This document shows, piece by piece, positions 1 through 11,981 of a DNA stretch of 64,000 nucleotides. Numbering within the stretch: position 1 is the first letter of the stretch; each line of letters opens with the position of its first letter. The stretch is from assembly GCF_040712315.1 (NCBI RefSeq), contig NC_134015.1, forward strand, positions 3,632,445-3,696,444. Direction: 5' to 3'. A program made the translations under genes and the position numbers. The notes below the pieces were generated by a model that ran no database searches, was not told the DNA's origin, and worked only from the letters and a program-made list of their open reading frames with translations. The stretch comes from Castanea sativa (lineage: Eukaryota; Streptophyta; Magnoliopsida; Fagales; Fagaceae).

Positions 1-1475
1 CATTGAGATGGATAATTGTCCATTTGTTGTTATTTGATGGGATTGAATCGATGGCTTCTTGCACTGTTTTGAAATGTCCCTTGCCTGACTGATCAACTAG
101 GATACTCGTGGCATTTTTGCCTTTTGCATTGGACACATTTAGGAAAAGGAAGAGAGTCACCGTAAAGTAGAAAATAAATGTGAGAAATTGCATTATGGAC
201 AAATACAATGATGACAAAAAAGAAGAAGAAGCCTTAGGTGGATAGCGTGCAAGGGATTTGTTGATGTGTTAGAAGATGTCAAATAATTCTCAATTCTATT
301 AATGTTGCAATACATAATGGGTTAATCGGAAAGAAATAGGATGGGTAACATAACAAGATTTTGATAAATATAGAGCATTAAGTTAGCTTACTTAATCATC
401 AAAAAAAAAAAATTAGCTTACCTAAGATTCCCCCTTTTATTTAGGACAAAAATTTATTTTTTGTTTTTCTATTTTAGCTAATCACTTGTCAGGATATACC
501 CATTTGAATCATTATTCTAAACTCTAATTTATTTTTAGATATTATTTATTCAAATATTTTGTCATCTTGTTCTCTCCCAAATCATCCGATTCTAACAAAA
601 GCCACTATCAAAAACCCACTTGATCATAGATAGAGAGAGAATCTAATTTGAGGTTTTTTTTTTAGGCTTGACTCTCTGTAGTCTGTACTGGACCTACTGG
701 TGTCCTATTCTATTTTAGGGAGCTCAATGTGATTGCTTTTAGATTTACTGTTTATTTTATAATCTGTAGTTTCTTGTAGCTTATATACCAAATATGAGAC
801 AAAAGATATATTTTTGGTAACTTTTATACTAAACTAACATGTAACTCATTCCTTTTCAAAAAAAAAAAAACATAAATATGTTACTCATGCAAATGCATAG
901 ATGCATTTAAATTTAAACACAATTTTTATTATTAAAAAAAATAGCACGTAGCACATGTATGCATATAGATACATTCAAAATTAAACACAGTTTTTAGCAT
1001 AAAAATATAAATAATTAGCCAAATTATTTTTTTAAAATAGTAAACATAATTAGTCACATATTAAAATTCTTACCTAAATTTATACTACTTATGATCATTT
1101 TTTTTTACTAATTTTTAATAAGATAGAACGTGTGGTGATCTTTATTGTGTGGTGATCTTTATAGAACATATATGATTGGTTTTTTTAAATTATAATTTTA
1201 TAGTTCATTAATATTAGATTCTTAGTATTTTGCACTCATTAATTTACTTTGCACAAAAATTTAAAAAAAAAAAAAAAAAACTTAAGTGGATATTTATGGT
1301 ATGATCTTCACTAAAATTTAGACACATGGTACAAAATTAAATTCTAATTTCAAATTCTAATTGAATTTTCTCTTAATTTTACCTATTAATATATATATAT
1401 ATATAGATGTATGACAAAAATATAAATTTCTTTTAAAGTTGATACAAAAAGTAGAAATTAAAAAGCTTTCCATTA
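1..1475. other. AT-rich intergenic DNA, no gene seen
   Basis: I find no open frame of useful length and no recognisable protein. The stretch is AT-rich with several homopolymer A runs (for example about 1261-1280) and a short AT dinucleotide run near 1389-1405. Confidence 0.6.
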
Positions 1476-1650
1476 AGAGAAATGTTATTTTACAACATTT
1501 TCACAACAAATTCTATGTGGCACGTTGTTACTGGTTGTTATTATTGGGTCAAAAAAAAAATTTCAGTGGTAGGTTCAAATTTGAATCAATAACAACTAAC
1601 TACTTATGATTTGTTGTGAAAATGTTGTGAGCATAGCACTTCTCTTTCAT
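1476..1650. mobile_element. MITE, family 1 (copy 1)
   Basis: The ends form terminal inverted repeats built on ACAACATTTTCACAACAAAT (about 1491-1511) and its complement (about 1608-1630). The spacer carries the family signature GGTTCAAATTTGAA followed by AATAACAACTAAC. Two more copies sit at 3787-3963 and 4148-4319. There is no coding capacity, so this is a non-autonomous DNA transposon. The superfamily is not clear because I could not fix a target-site duplication. Confidence 0.65.
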
Positions 1651-3002
1651 TAAATGAACACATGACTTGTGGCAATTTGTTGAGTTTAGGAAATAGTTCC
1701 AAATTTAAATCTTCTAAATATTGTGTACACCAAATTCATATTAAATTTTAGAAATTCTATCATAAATCCGTTCTACTTTATTGAGCAAAATGTAGACCTG
1801 TCTATTTATCCTAACGTGAGTCAAGTTGAACATAGCATACTACAAATGGTGGAATAGAAATCTTTTTTTTTAGACTTTACAACCAAAAAACAGATGCACT
1901 TACTTAAAATAAAAAAATAAAGGAAGAAATTTAGAATCCCCAATTTTTGTGTTATAAATTAAAATCTAAAATAAGAATTATACCCACTAAATTTTGATTT
2001 TAGTAATTGATGTTTAAAATTTTCGATTTTAATTGCTACAGTTTTAGACTTTTTTTATATAATTTCTAAATTCAATTATTGTAACTATCAGTTTAATTTA
2101 TATAAAAAAAAATCCTAATAAAGGGAATTCCACTATGCGAGTGTAATTCACTAACTTGAGTAGACGGACAGGATTAAACAAAGGAAAGTATATCCCCGGT
2201 TACCTTATTGTCCACAAGTAATTATTCCTAAAAAAAAAACCCCTTATTATCGACAAAGGCTGACATCTGTTAACATGACCCATAATAATATACCAATGTT
2301 GTATATTGAGCAAAGCTGAGAATCTATCTAGTTCCAGAGTCTTTGTAAACTTAAATATAGCACTTTTCTTTTTTTGGGGATGTCACTTAAGTACCATACC
2401 ACTATTCTTTTTGTAGGATGAGACTTATTTAGTACTCACTTAGGTAAGACTTTTCTTTTCTCGCTGAGAAAAAAAAAAGGGTAGAGAGGGTGACCTGAGT
2501 TGATGTCTTCCATCTAAGCGTGGCTATAGTGACACTCTACTTGCTAGTTCTGGGCCTGTGGGAGTAGAGGATCCAAATAAGTCATAGTTGAACCCAACTC
2601 CATCGAAAATGCTAATGAATATGAGCTAAGAGCAAGGAGTACTAAATATATCACACGTATTTTACAATAATAGCATCTCTTCATTAAAATAGTTTATTTA
2701 TCATAGTTTTATGTGAGTAATTTAGCCTCATCTGAAATTACAAAATGCAAACCATGCACAAATTTTTTTTAGGCTGAGCGTTGCACACTCTAAGTTTCGC
2801 TAAATTCATTTTAGTTATCTAACTTTACTTTCATTTAATTAAGTTATTTAAGTATCAAATTTATTCAATTTAAGCATTTTATCAATATTGTTAAGAAATT
2901 ATCATTAAAAAAATATTTATTTTCACATAAAAAAAAATCTAAAAAATTAATATAAATTTTTTGTGTGAGATTTTTTTTTTCATTAGTTAATTATATACTT
3001 AA
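1651..3002. other. AT-rich intergenic DNA, no gene seen
   Basis: No coding region or clear repeat family is visible. Composition is AT-rich with short A and T tracts. Confidence 0.5.
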
Positions 3003-3206
3003 GGTATGTTTGGATACTGCTTATTGCTGAAAACTGAAAACATTGTAGTAAAATAATTTTTAAATGTGTAAATAGTACCGTGACCCCAGTTTTAAAGTTG
3101 ATTTTGTCAAATTCTGTACTTGTGGGTTCCATGAATAATACACAGGACCTACTATTTAAGACGCAGACGCAGATGTGGTTGGATTTCAACTGTATCCAAA
3201 CTCACA
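3003..3206. mobile_element. hAT-like MITE, about 200 bp
   Basis: The left end reads GGTATGTTTGGATACTG and the right end, reverse-complemented, reads TGTGAGTTTGGATACAG. These are imperfect inverted termini sharing GTTTGGATAC. CTTA occurs just outside each end and may be part of a target-site duplication. Inside are motifs such as AGTACCGTGACCCC. No protein is encoded. The hAT assignment rests on end sequence only and is tentative. Confidence 0.5.
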
Positions 3207-3786
3207 CTTAGCAACATTTTGTTTAATAAACTTGGACAAAAATTCTTAATTTAATAAATTTAAAACTTAGAAGACTCAATATCTAAGAAAGTAAAGTTAT
3301 GACTAAGATAAATTTCAGTCAAACTTAGAGCACGGGTGCAATTTGCATTTTAGGCTATTTTTTAAATTTATGTGCTTAGATAGATAAGTCCAATATTAAT
3401 TGAGATGTATATTGTGTATCTCATTAATTTGTGCCATTCAAATTTTCACTAGGTATCTAATATGAGTCTTTTGGCTAAAAATTGTAAAAAACGAAGTTTA
3501 TTATTGTTATAGGTACTGTTCAAAGTTATTTGGGAAAATAAGGAGAGAGACTGAATTTCAGCAACGGTATTGCCGAAATTGCAAGAAAAAGTAGAATGTG
3601 GCAGGGGAGAGAGAAAATTGAATTTCGGTAATGAGATTACCGAAATTCTTGTCCTGCCCTGCCTGCCCGTGAAGTGTCCAAAATGCTGAAATGGAAAACC
3701 AATTATGGCAATGGCATTGCCGAAAATGGGAGGAAAAAAAAAATTGTGGCAACCAAGTTGCCGAAAATGTAGGGGAAAAAAAAAAA

Positions 3787-3963
3787 AGATGCTACGTCCA
3801 CAACATTTTTCACAACAAATTATAGTTGGTTAGTTGTTATTAGTTCAAATTTGAACCTAACACTAAGATAACTTTTTTGCCCCAATAATAACAATATATA
3901 ACAACTTGTCATTTATGATTTGTTGTAAAAATATTGTGAAAATGTTGTGGACGTATCATTTCT
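3787..3963. mobile_element. MITE, family 1 (copy 2, in left arm)
   Basis: It is bounded by ACGTCCACAACATTTTTCAC on the left and the complementary GAAAATGTTGTGGACGT on the right. The interior TTCAAATTTGAACCTAACAC matches the other copies. It is nested in the left arm of the palindrome. Confidence 0.7.
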
Positions 3964-4147
3964 AAAAAAAATCGTGGAGCCGAAATAGAAGGAAAAGGAA
4001 AAAGAAAAAAGAAAAAAAAAGTGGCAATGGCATTGCCAAAATAGAGGGAAATTTTTTTTTTTTCCCCTCTATTTCGGCAATGCCATTGCCACTTTTTTTT
4101 TTTTTTTTTTCTTTTCCTTCTATTTCGGTTCCATGATTTTTTTTAGA

Positions 4148-4319
4148 AATAATACGTCCACAACATTTTCACAATATTTTATAACAAATCATAAATGACA
4201 AGTTGTTACTTATTGTTATTATTAGGGCAAAAAAGTTATCTTAGTGTTAGGTTCAAATTTAAACCAATAACAACTAACCACCTGTAATTTGTTGTGAAAA
4301 ATGTTGTGGACGTAGCATT
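4148..4319. mobile_element. MITE, family 1 (copy 3, in right arm)
   Basis: This is the mirror image of the copy at 3787-3963, with the same terminal motif ACGTCCACAACATTTTCAC and its complement ATGTTGTGGACGT. It was duplicated as part of the palindrome rather than inserted independently. Confidence 0.7.
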
Positions 4320-4820
4320 TTTTTTTCCCTCCATTTTCGGCAACTTGGTTGCCACAATTCTTTTTCTTTTTTCTTCTCCCATTTTCGGCAATGCCATTGC
4401 CATAATTGGTTTTTCATTTCAGCATTTTGGGCACTTCACGGGCAGGCAGGGCAGGACAAGAATTTCGGTAATCTCATTACCGAAATTCAATTTTCTCTCT
4501 CCCCTGACACGTTCTACTTTTTCTTGCAATTTCGGCAATACCGTTGCCGAAATTCAGTCTATTTTCTCATTTTCCCAAATAACTTTGAACAGTACCTAAA
4601 ACAATAATAAACTCCGTTTTTTTACAATTTTTAGCCAAAAGACTCTATCTAATATAGTACTAGTAATTTGCAAGAGAGTTAATTTATTGTCTAATCCTTA
4701 AAAAAAAAAAAAATTATGTTCATCTTGATGGACAAAACCAACATGTGTCTAACTATCACATGCATCAAGAAGGTGAAAGCAGCTTTTAGATGTAACACTA
4801 TCAACGGCCCAGCTCTCATC

Positions 4821-4908
4821 CACGTGGGACCAGAACCCCATGTCATATTGTACATGAAAACCACACGTACACACACATATTCTCTCTCTGTGTATTTCCC
4901 TATATATA
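4821..4908 (+). promoter_or_regulatory. Putative core promoter of the ARID-HMG gene (G-box and TATA)
   Basis: A perfect G-box core CACGTG lies at 4821-4826, and a TATA box (CTATATATAA) at about 4899-4908, about 50 bp before the start codon at 4958. That spacing implies a very short 5' leader of roughly 20-30 nt, unless transcription starts further upstream. Confidence 0.45.
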
Positions 4909-4957
4909 ATACTATTACTATATATGCACTGAAAGTCTTAAGAATTTCACTTAAGGA

Positions 4958-7900
4958 ATGGTGAAGAAGAAGAAGCTGCATAGCATTGTTGATATTGAAA
5001 GGCTGAACAACATGCAAAGTGAAAACAAGAAGAGGGTCTCAGCAAAGGGCAAGATCAACGGGTCACAATGGTCTGATGATAGTGTTAATCATGGCAAAGG
5101 AAAACAGAAACAGTACCCCATGCAGCTGCTGCAGCTTGACTCTGCAGAGAGTTTCTACAACAGACTCAGTCAGCTGTATGAGTCTTGGGGGCTGAACCTA
5201 GTGTGAGTTTAATTTCTTGCTAGCTTGTATTATAATATTAACAAAGTTCAAGACCCTCTTGGTTCTCTGCTGTGTTGACTTTTTAGTTATCTTTGTTTTG
5301 AGCTTGTATCTTAATTTTTAATTTTTTTTTAAATTTTTTTTTTTTTTTGGGCAAATGAGCTTGTCTTCTTGTTTGGTGGATGAGAAAATTTTGTGAATAG
5401 AAAGTGGAGAGTGTAGGGTTTTATTTATTTATTTATTTATTTTGTTTGGCCTACGTAATAAAAAAGTTTTTGACACAGTTTTTATGAAAAATAAAAAAAA
5501 GCAGTTAAAAATGTATTTTTTTTAGTAGTAACTTTCTAAAATAAACTAAATCAAATGGTTTACTAAGGAATATCTTAGGGATTTCATTTCAGTAACAAAA
5601 AAATCTTTTTTTTTTGGTTTGAATAGTGTTTGGTTGTTAAGAAACAGTGGGAAAAATGGAAGAAAGGTGGCTATCTTTTTCTGTTGACTTTTTTCTCTTT
5701 GTTTTGAACTTTTGCCACATTTGTTTCCAAAATTAGTTCTTTTTTCGATTTGGTGGCTGAGATAATGTTGCGAAGAGAAAAGTTTATGGCTGTTCTTTCT
5801 TTTTCCTTTTTTGGGAATATTTTGTTTGTACTATGTTTGGTTGCTGAGAAAGAGTGGAAGAAGAAAAGTTGAGTGGGCTTTTTTTTTCTTTTTTTACTTT
5901 TCATTTGTTTGTGGATGAGAGAGAAAGCACAGAGTTTGTACTTTTAATGCATGCTTAGACTCAGTGACGTGGATATGTTTTGTCAGTTTTGACCTTTTTT
6001 ATGTTGTTAATTTCAACACTGCCATTGTGGTTCTCATGCATTCTCAAATAATAATAATAATAATAAAGTGGTCTTTTTTCCCCCTTAATTAATAAATAGT
6101 TTGGATTAAATATTTGTTATACATATTAATATTTTTAATTCATTTGGGAATCCAAACCGACTCTGGAAAATCTTACTTGGGTAAATATTTGAGGGTTATG
6201 TTAATGGGTAAATATTTATTAACAATTGTATAGGACAATTGTTAATAAACAATTTTAGAAAAATTTTTACATCATTCTCATTGAAATATTAAAATTTTTA
6301 CATCATTCTCATCTACTTCCCTTTTTTTTTGGATGTGTAATATTGGCAGCTTTAATGCAAGAGAAACAATGTTGGACTTGCATCTCTTTTACAAAGAAGT
6401 GACTGTTAGGGGAGGATTTCATCTGGTAAGTTTCTTTTATTTGTCAAATTGTACCACATTATCTATTTCTTGAAGCATTATGATTATGCTATCTACATAA
6501 ACTCTTTTCAGAAGTAGTTTCTTGAAGTACTAATGCAGTGATTATTAGGTTTTCTAATCCATTGAAAATGATGCTTTTATCAGATATTAACTTCTATGTT
6601 TGTGTTTTTCATCCTGCAGAAGGTAGAAACTCTTGCTACTTTTTTTTAGGAGTAGAAACATAATTCTAACAAATTGAGTACTTCCTTGAATGCAAGAAAA
6701 AGTTACAGTGTAAATTTTTGGTTTTTCTTAATCCAATCTTCACATATTTACAACAGTATGAACTTGTTCAAGACCATCAAAGGCGGAGCCATGATTTCAG
6801 TTCAGGGGGACAAATTCCCCCCCGTTGCCACACCTTGGCTCCACCTTTGAAGACCATGTAATTATGTTAAGAATGAATTTACAAGGCACGGTTTGGACAA
6901 TGACAAATTAGTCAACCAAAGAAAAAAAATGGAAGAAAACCATTATTTTTAAATTGCATATGCTCTTGTACTATGAAAACTACAGTATTCCATTCCTAAA
7001 TCGAACTCTCTTGTGCCACAAACAAACCATTGTCATGAATTTAGGATTATATGATTGTGTTTGCAGGTTACTAAAGATAGGAGATGGGGCGAAGTTGCGT
7101 TTGCTCTTAAATTGGAAGGCAACAATATGAAGTTTCATACTCAACTTCAAATACTTTATGCACTTTTTCTGTACAAGTTTGAGCTAACTTACTTCTATAG
7201 GGAACCAGCAAAAGCAGCTAAAGCTTCAGGTACAAAAGCTGATCTAATAGGTTCTGCCAAATTATGCTGAACTGAATTTGCTTCTGACAGACAAACTTCC
7301 AAGGAAATGGACAATCTAAAATATTTTTGACATTTTTGGTTATGTTTTCTATTTTACCTCCTTGGGGTTGGGGGTCTCTCTATTTAATTTCGTGTATAGT
7401 TGTATATAAATAAAGAGGTATTAAGAATTACATAAATAATTTGGTTATTGCTCAGAGTTGTTTCTTTCTACCACCTGAAAGTAAATTATTGGGACAATGT
7501 TGTAGAGGGCCGACCTCTTTAGAATGATAATTTCTTGGTCATGATGCAGATTGCTCAGGAATGAAGCGGAAGAGTGGGGAAAATTTATTTGATTTTACAA
7601 CTATTGAAGATAATGTAGTGATGAAGAAGATGTGCAAGGACAATGCTTTTCCATTGTTGCCAGGTCCGTCATTGTAGTCGACTTGGTAGAATAATTTTCT
7701 TGACCTTAAACACCATTAAATCTTCAATTACCAAGTAATTTCTTAGATGAATCATGCACAGTTTTACTGGGAAATCATTTAAGGCTCAGAAATTGGAGAA
7801 AATTCTTCATATAGTGAACAGCTGGAAAAAAACCCTTCACATTCTTCGGTTATGGTTTACCCCTTTAATTGGTGATTGTGGAAATTGTTATTTTTACTTA

Positions 7901-8984
7901 AGATATAAAGAACTGAAGCATTGTAATAAAGTTCTTGGCTGACCCTGAAATTTTTTCCTCCTTAGTCAATAGGTAAAACCTAAATTCATCCCATGAATAC
8001 AAAGTTCAACTTGGTAAATGGAACGTGGCCCAATGTTTTCATATTGTTCTTAAATGTTCCTACCTAAAACTCAACTAGTTGAAAGTAATGTAATTGAAAC
8101 TGTGTTAAAATATGGGCTATTAATGGTTGGACTTGGCTCATAGGAGCTAATTTCTTTTCAAAGAGTGTGCAGAGAAGCAAATTTGTAGCTATCCCAAGGT
8201 CACTGGACACTGTAGAATTCTTATATGAAGTGATATGGATAGTTTAATTATGTTTGCACATTTTAGCAGGTCCTAGAACTGCAGAGCCAAAACTGTCCCC
8301 ACAGACGCCATCCAAAAACAAAGAGACAAAGAAACGTCCAGGTGCTCAACGGGGGCAAAGGACTGCATATCACATCTTCATGAAGGAGGAATGTACTCGA
8401 CTAAGGACTGTTCATGGGGAGAGTTTGGAGCGCCAAAATGTCCGAGAAATGGCACTTGTTGCATGGAGAAGCCTCTCCGAGAGGGAGCGACAGGTATGAC
8501 TACACCTCAAGCTAGAATATATACCTGTAGGCCTTCATGAACTTTAGTTTGTTTAGAGGATTACACAGCTGTAGAAGTGCAGCTGAATGTTATATGTTTT
8601 GTTAATTTATATGACTTACAAGTGTTAGTATCATGTCTGTGTGCGTCCCCTACTCTCACTATCTTTCCCATATTCTTGCAGCCATATATCAAGGAAAGTA
8701 TGAAAGAAAGGGAAAGAGTGAAAGAAATGGCTGCCTTCAAAGAAAGGGAAAAAATGAAAGAAATGGCTACCTTTAACGATTGCCAGAACCTGCAAAACAC
8801 AAAGACTCATGAGACTTGCCTGGATGGTGACTACCATGTAACTTTGGAAACTGAGGTGGAGAACTTCCTTGTGCCTGATGAATCAACTGTCAACTTGGCC
8901 ATTACAATGATGAATGACCCTATTCTTCAGATTGACTGCTTTGGGTCTCTCAACGTACCAGCTGAAGGATCCAATTTGCTCTAG
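4958..8984 (+). CDS. ARID-HMG box DNA-binding protein (HMGB9/10/11/15 group), 6 exons
   Basis: Exons joined by hand: 4958-5202, 6350-6425, 7067-7229, 7550-7663, 8270-8493 and 8682-8984. All introns are GT-AG, and the joined frame is open for 374 codons. The ARID/BRIGHT domain spans about residues 62-152 (FYNRL at 66-70, VTVRGGF, then RRWGEVA); it binds AT-rich DNA. The HMG-box spans about residues 222-290, beginning KKRPGAQRGQRTAY and containing the ERQNVREMALVAW and LSERERQPYIK helices; it bends DNA. The tail has two similar charged segments (KERERVKEMA and KEREKMKEMA). This two-domain layout is the plant-specific ARID-HMG family; Arabidopsis members are nuclear and about 320-450 aa. The start is the first ATG after the TATA box. 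I cannot tell which paralogue it is. Confidence 0.9.
6776..6858. repeat. Short inverted repeat in ARID-HMG intron 2
   Basis: TCAAAGGCGGAGCCA at the left and TGGCTCCACCTTTGA at the right are imperfect complements enclosing a C-rich core (about 6818-6824). It looks like a small relic of a transposable element. The family is not identified. Confidence 0.4.
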
Positions 8985-9787
8985 AGCTTCAGTATGTGGA
9001 GTTGCTTTTGTGATGGGGGAAGGTTCCCTATATAAATTGGAAGATGGATACTTTTACTGTTTGTACTGTTGTACCCTGTCTTTTGCATATGGCAGTTTTT
9101 TTCTCTTGAAGCTTTTGTACATGTGTACATGTTTGCCATCGGCCATATGAGCTGCTATCATTATCTCTTTTTTGTTTAGGCAGCAGCTAAAAGGGTGGAA
9201 GTACATTACAGACCCTCCACTTGTATCAATTTTGTATCAGTCAAAGGTGTTTTAGTTGACCTACCACAATATTTTTTTAATCTTTTGGTTTCCTTGGAGA
9301 AATTCTTGAACAGAAATGCTAAACATGTTCACTTTCCTAAGCTGAAATCATGCTGGCAAAGACGCAGTGGTAGTCTTGGAAAAATCATGCACTTAATTTA
9401 GCCCTTCTGCCATTATGTTTCAGGCTGGAGCAATATTTTCTCAATTTGTCTTGTTGGCATGATTCAGTTTATGAAATGAATAGCTGAAATGTTTATCACC
9501 TTCTTTCTGGATCCTGTTTACAGCTTTTGGGGGCTATGGCCTATATCTATTTCAAAGCTTTTGACACCTTTCTTCTCTACCTATCCAAACTTGATGAATT
9601 TCTGTCTAGCAAAATTGTCATAAAGTATCTAAATGCAGTGTTGTTGATTTTTTTTTTCTCCAATTTTAATTGGTGTAAGGTGATTAAAAAAATATCTTTT
9701 CTTAAACAGCTTTGTCCACTGAATTGTCTGAACATAAACTGTGTGACAGAAAACTATCACAAACATAATGTGAAAATAGTATGTTTA
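8985..9787 (+). other. 3' flank of ARID-HMG gene; start of duplicated block A
   Basis: No further exon is recognisable after the ARID-HMG stop. From about 9590 the sequence matches the stretch at about 12900-13080 (shared landmarks include CTTAAACAG, AACATAAACTG, ACAGAAAACTATC and TGTGAAAATAGTA). This marks the left part of duplicated block A. Confidence 0.5.
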
Positions 9788-10039
9788 TCCCAAGTTTTGA
9801 TTGACATTGAAGAGAAGGAAACTTCACTCAACACCATAGTGAGAAGCTTACAATTGCTTTTGGACTACTTAACACAACACCGGAAACAGCCATCCATGTT
9901 GTGATTACTTGAGGATGTGTGAGGAATGCCAGTCGTAAAGCTCATTTCTAAAGTTTACAACTGAGAGAGAATTGTGAGGGACTGTGTGCACCATCATAAT
10001 TTCAAAAATGGAAGACGTTCATGCAAGGATTATTGGTAA
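9788..10039 (+). pseudogene. PPR-DYW pseudogene fragment A (C-terminal tail only)
   Basis: The conceptual translation, shifting frame, reads QVLIDIEEKET, then LISKVYN-like, IVRDCVHHHNFKNGR and SCKDYW followed by TAA at 10037-10039. This is the end of a DYW-type pentatricopeptide repeat protein, an organellar RNA-editing family. Stops interrupt it (for example TGA at 9902-9904). The PPR repeats are missing: the sequence upstream equals the 5' flank of fragment B, so an internal deletion joined the flank to the DYW tail. Confidence 0.75.
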
Positions 10040-11492
10040 GGTCTCCTTAAGAAAGTTGGGGGTGTCAATCTGGAGAGGAAGCAGAAACAGCAGGGGTTAA
10101 GGTTAGCAATGGAAAATTTGATCCAAACCTCCAACGAACAGAACAGAAACAATGATTTCAAATGGAGATGGTATACTTCAAGATTGAAAAAAAGAAGATT
10201 TTTTTGAAATCTAAATTCCTGCCCAATTTGATCACATGTTGATAGAGAAGACCCCAACTAAAAATTGACTTTATAGTTTTAAGTTCCTGCCATACTTGGT
10301 GGCATGTTAATAATGATTGAGAAGACACCAACTTCTAAAACATGAAAACTAGACTCCCGGAATAGATATGTACATCATTGATGGCCTGGACAGGTCAACA
10401 AGAGAACCCTTCTTTTAGAAAAAATTTCTAATTCTGACAAACTACTTGAGCCTGCCTGCTATTAATTTATACACACACGAACAAGCTTATCTAGGCAATC
10501 TAAGCATGAATATATGGAGAAGAAGGAGGTCACTACACAGTGTGAATTGTGTAGCAAGTTAGTGCCTGGAAGAAAATTGAATAAAGTAGGGTTTTTTTTG
10601 GGGGGGCGGGGGGGAGGGGGGCTTGTATATTCAGATTTTGGCTTTGGCTATTAATTATTTACATTGGAATTATGTTTTATTGAGGCAACCTGGACAATTT
10701 TACTTGTTTAGGCATGGAATCAACTCTTGGAATCCCATGAGTTCAAGAACAGAAATTGGGAAGTTATATTGAAACAGAAATGATTATAGCCTTCTGGACT
10801 ATTTTCGTTAGGAATATCTAAACAAGTTTAAAAAAAGAGTCAAGGTTGCATATAAACTTAGCAATAAATTATTCTTTTTACCTGGTCTTATTCCTTTTCA
10901 TTTCAGAGAGTATTCTACACATTCCATGGTAGTGCCATCAGAAGATCTATCATATTTAAGCATTCCTTTTCTGTAGGCTTCCATCTTAACTAAGACTAAA
11001 AGAATTCAAAACTTGATTAGCTGGGGAAATTTTGCTACTTAAAAGTCAGAGATTTTCTATTGATTTCCACCCACTTTAATTTATCATAGAGATTGACTTA
11101 TCTTTAATCAGAAAAGACAGTTTCAATGCACCTTGAGTCTCTCTGAGCACTTCCAGCTACTGATGACAAAATCTGTATACATGGCCTTTCAAGTTATGTT
11201 ACCCTCCAAACAGAATGATCGAAATATTACCTATATTCATCATCCCTACATACTATATCACACCAAACCATACAAGTGATGATTTTATTTAATTACAGTG
11301 ATTTACACGTAGGTACTGGGCCAGGAGGCTATACAACCATGATAAACTATTGATAGAAGTTACAAATCACATATGGGATGCTTTACTTATTTGCTAAACT
11401 GCACAGAAGAAAACATCAAAGATGTGATTTAAACCTATTGTGACATATTTTGCCACACTATCTCTATTTTATACCATAGTATACATATTAAT
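10040..11492. other. Intergenic part of block A, no gene seen
   Basis: No coding region is supported. It holds a long G run near 10600-10620 and is homologous to about 18350-19630 of block C (shared landmarks include TTCTACACATTCCA and GGGCCAGGAGGC). Most of this interval is missing from block B. Confidence 0.5.
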
Positions 11493-11849
11493 TCACACCT
11501 TCTTCTCACAATCTGGTTTTGTAGGCAGGCATTCGGTTATATAAAGATGGTGTCTCTCAGTTGATGATCCTGAAGGATTACCATAACTTTTATAACTCTC
11601 ATTCTTATCATCCTCACTGTCGTTATCTTCGTCGGAAGTGTTGCTTTCCTTATTCTTATTATTGGCATCAACTGTTGGCACTGAACCTAATATTGGATTT
11701 CCCTTTGTGCTTGACTTCTCAGGTTGATTATTTGGCTTTACATCAGTTGCACCATTGGTCACCTCTTCTAAGAGAAACCTTTTGGCATCACCTTGGATAC
11801 AAAGCAAGAGTAATCCACAAGCACCCAGAACCACAAGTACTGTCTTCAT
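11493..11849 (-). CDS. Small secreted peptide precursor, copy A (118 aa)
   Basis: ATG is at 11847-11849 and the stop at 11493-11495. The first ~22 residues (MKTVLVVLGACGLLLLC...) form a signal peptide with likely cleavage after GDA, just before KRF. A hydrophilic S/D/N/E-rich pro-region follows. The tail is conserved among the three copies: ESY-x-SYGNPSGSS, E-x-HH/HY-x-Y, then C-x6-C. In this copy the second Cys is followed by EKKV. The 5' leader appears split by an intron at about 11857-11981 (acceptor GCAG just before GTTAATCATG), with a TATA box at about 12042-12050 on the same strand. I do not recognise the family by name. The architecture resembles plant peptide-hormone or phytocytokine precursors, and C-terminal two-cysteine families such as CTNIP/SCREW are worth comparing. 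Function is inferred only. Confidence 0.7.
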   Translation of the reverse strand: MKTVLVVLGACGLLLLCIQGDAKRFLLEEVTNGATDVKPNNQPEKSSTKGNPILGSVPTVDANNKNKESNTSDEDNDSEDDKNESYKSYGNPSGSSTERHHLYITECLPTKPDCEKKV

Positions 11850-11981
11850 GATTAACCTGCACTTAAAAACCAATAAGTGAATTTTATGAGAAGTTTAAGC
11901 AACCAAACCAAGATTAACATATAATTTAACAATGCAATTACAAATCAAATGAACCAAACAATGTCGAACATCTTGGAGCAC

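Larger units (their letters stand above)
3450..4660. repeat. 1.2 kb near-palindrome (two ~600 bp arms)
   Basis: The sequence from about 3450 to 4055 reappears in inverted orientation from about 4058 to 4660, centred near 4056. The outer ends match (AGTCTTTTGGCTAAAAATTG at about 3465; its complement at about 4625). So do many internal landmarks, including the segment around CCTGCCCTGCCTGCCCGTGAAG. Both arms contain a family 1 MITE at mirror positions, so the inversion-duplication followed the MITE insertion. The repeat ends about 300 bp upstream of the ARID-HMG start codon. A transcript through it would fold into a long hairpin. Confidence 0.85.

Noticed and set aside
9527..9904. 125-aa + strand frame after the ARID-HMG gene
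   Set aside because: Only its last ~35 residues are meaningful, and they are the decayed DYW tail. The first part is flank sequence shared with block B.
11561..11851. + strand frame opposite peptide copy A (also 19690-19977 opposite copy C)
   Set aside because: Antisense shadow of the peptide gene. It has no signal or domain, and the minus-strand frame has a signal peptide and shared promoter.
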